DNA of 6,424 nucleotides, taken from Dehalococcoidia bacterium (GTDB lineage Bacteria; Chloroflexota; Dehalococcoidia; Dehalococcoidales; BS750m-G39). The notes under the pieces were generated by a model. The model worked only from the letters and a program-made list of their open reading frames with translations, did not search any database and was not told where the DNA came from. The stretch is from assembly GCA_004375675.1 (NCBI GenBank), contig SOKR01000088.1, positions 1 to 6,424 of the forward strand. Direction: 5' to 3'. This document shows positions 5,470-6,424 of this stretch, one piece after another. Within the stretch, counting starts at the first letter, position 1, and the number at the start of each line of letters is the position of its first letter. The position numbers and the translations under genes are program-made.

Positions 5470-6424
5470 ATGGCTAAGATATACTATGATAAAGATTGCA
5501 ACCTGAAATTGCTCAATGGCAAAGTGGTCGGCATCGTCGGCTACGGCAGCCAGGGTCACGCCCACGCCCAGAACCTGAGGGACAGCGGCGCCAAGGTAAT
5601 AGTGGCCGAAGCCAAGGGCAGCCCGGGCTGGAAGAGCGCTCACGAGGCGGGCTTTAAGGTGATGGCGGCTGATGATATGGCTAAGGAAGCCGATATTATC
5701 GTTATGCTGGCGCCGGATAACCTGCAAAGAGATATCTACTACGGAGCGGTGGGAAAAGGTCTGGCCAAGGGCAAGATGCTCATGTTCGCCCACGGCTTTA
5801 ATATCCACTACGGGCAGATTGTGCCCCCCGCCGATATCGATGTCGCCATGATTGCCCCCAAGTGCCCAGGCCACATGCTCCGGCAGCTTTACACCGAGGG
5901 CGCGGGCGCGCCGGCAATAGTCGCCGTCCACCAGGACGCCACGGGCAAAGCGCTGGCTATCGCCCTCGCCTACGCCCAGGGTATCGGCTGCGGGCGGGCG
6001 GGGGTTATCGAGACCACCTTCGCCGAGGAAACCGAGACCGACCTCTTCGGCGAACAGACCGTGCTCTGCGGCGGCATTTCCTCGCTGATAAAAACCGGCT
6101 TCGAGACACTGGTGGAAGCGGGCTACCAGCCCGAGATTGCCTATTTCGAGGTCTGCAACGAGCTCAAGCTCATCATCGACCTCATCTATCAGGGTGGCTT
6201 GAGCTATATGCGCTATTCGGTGAGCGATACCGCCGAGTACGGCGACTACACCCGCGGACCCAGGGTTATCGACGACATGGTCAGGGAAGAGATGATGACC
6301 ATCCTGGCCGAGATTCAGGACGGCACCTTCGCCAGGGAGTGGATACTGGAAAACCAGGCCGGGCGCCCCGTCTATAACGCGCTAAAGAAGATGGACGAGG
6401 AGCACCCGCTGGAGCTGGTGGGCA
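5470..6424 (+). CDS. ilvC: Ketol-acid reductoisomerase, class I (3' end beyond window)
   Basis: KARI isomerises and reduces 2-acetolactate and 2-aceto-2-hydroxybutyrate to the dihydroxy acids used by IlvD, with Mg2+ and NAD(P)H. The open frame from ATG 5470 has no stop before the edge: 318 residues, against about 330-340 for class I, so only a short C-terminus is missing. Motifs: Rossmann GYGSQG at 24-29, FAHGFNIH with catalytic H108 (106-113), APKCPGH with K131 (129-135), ETETDLFGEQ with Mg ligands D191 and E195, E227 and E231 in the knotted C-terminal domain, and S252 for substrate. Two details are unusual. The cofactor loop is EAKGSPGW (47-54), without the usual Arg and second Ser. C132 replaces the Gly common in class I, as in the class II E. 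coli enzyme. AAGGAG (5457-5462) lies 7 bases before the ATG. It is the last gene visible in the operon. Confidence 0.96.
   Translation, partial: MAKIYYDKDCNLKLLNGKVVGIVGYGSQGHAHAQNLRDSGAKVIVAEAKGSPGWKSAHEAGFKVMAADDMAKEADIIVMLAPDNLQRDIYYGAVGKGLAKGKMLMFAHGFNIHYGQIVPPADIDVAMIAPKCPGHMLRQLYTEGAGAPAIVAVHQDATGKALAIALAYAQGIGCGRAGVIETTFAEETETDLFGEQTVLCGGISSLIKTGFETLVEAGYQPEIAYFEVCNELKLIIDLIYQGGLSYMRYSVSDTAEYGDYTRGPRVIDDMVREEMMTILAEIQDGTFAREWILENQAGRPVYNALKKMDEEHPLELVG

Noticed and set aside
5862..6377. Plus-strand open frame of 171 codons overlapping ilvC in another frame
   Set aside because: The translation is Arg/Pro/Gly-rich nonsense and the KARI frame is continuous through the region with all catalytic residues.

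Overview
The window is a stretch of bacterial chromosome with moderately high GC, compact genes, strong Shine-Dalgarno sites and gaps of 4-21 bases inside operons. It carries housekeeping and biosynthetic genes; I see no mobile element, CRISPR array or RNA gene. The protein sequences and the order ilvD-ilvB-ilvN-ilvC suggest a free-living prototroph, possibly an anaerobic Chloroflexota of the Dehalococcoidia type. That placement is an impression from sequence style, not a phylogenetic result.

Layout. (1) Positions 1-99, minus strand: the first 33 codons of an unidentified gene with a lysine-rich N-terminus. (2) 100-205: a divergent intergenic region with one plausible promoter for each direction. 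(3) 206-1307: a two-gene unit, tsaC (threonylcarbamoyl-AMP synthase, for the tRNA t6A modification) and rpiB (ribose-5-phosphate isomerase B family), 4 bases apart. (4) 1304-1474: the control region of the ilv operon. (5) 1475-6424: ilvD, ilvB, ilvN and ilvC on the plus strand. ilvC runs off the right edge and probably lacks only its last residues.

The four ilv genes encode the whole common pathway from pyruvate (or pyruvate plus 2-oxobutyrate) to the 2-oxo acids of valine and isoleucine. IlvB and IlvN form acetohydroxyacid synthase, IlvC is the reductoisomerase and IlvD the dehydratase. A transaminase and the leucine branch are not in view and may follow to the right.

The most interesting element is the ilv leader. 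A TTGACA promoter overlaps the rpiB stop codon. A 12-codon ORF at 1343-1381 encodes MNIELVILVIHT, in which seven residues are Ile, Leu or Val and six of these are consecutive. It is followed by an 8-bp GC hairpin with six Ts (1417-1442), placed before ilvD. An alternative pairing (1387-1394 with 1423-1429) would break that terminator, and its upstream arm lies just past the leader stop codon. This is the architecture of ribosome-mediated attenuation tuned to all three branched-chain amino acids. The leader ORF has no Shine-Dalgarno site and starts only about 3-5 bases after the predicted transcription start, so it is probably translated as a leaderless message.

Secondary points of interest are a KARI cofactor loop with a glutamate at the end of the second beta strand, an RpiB with C-N-N-G where the family usually has C-G-T-G, and a few unusual residues in IlvB.
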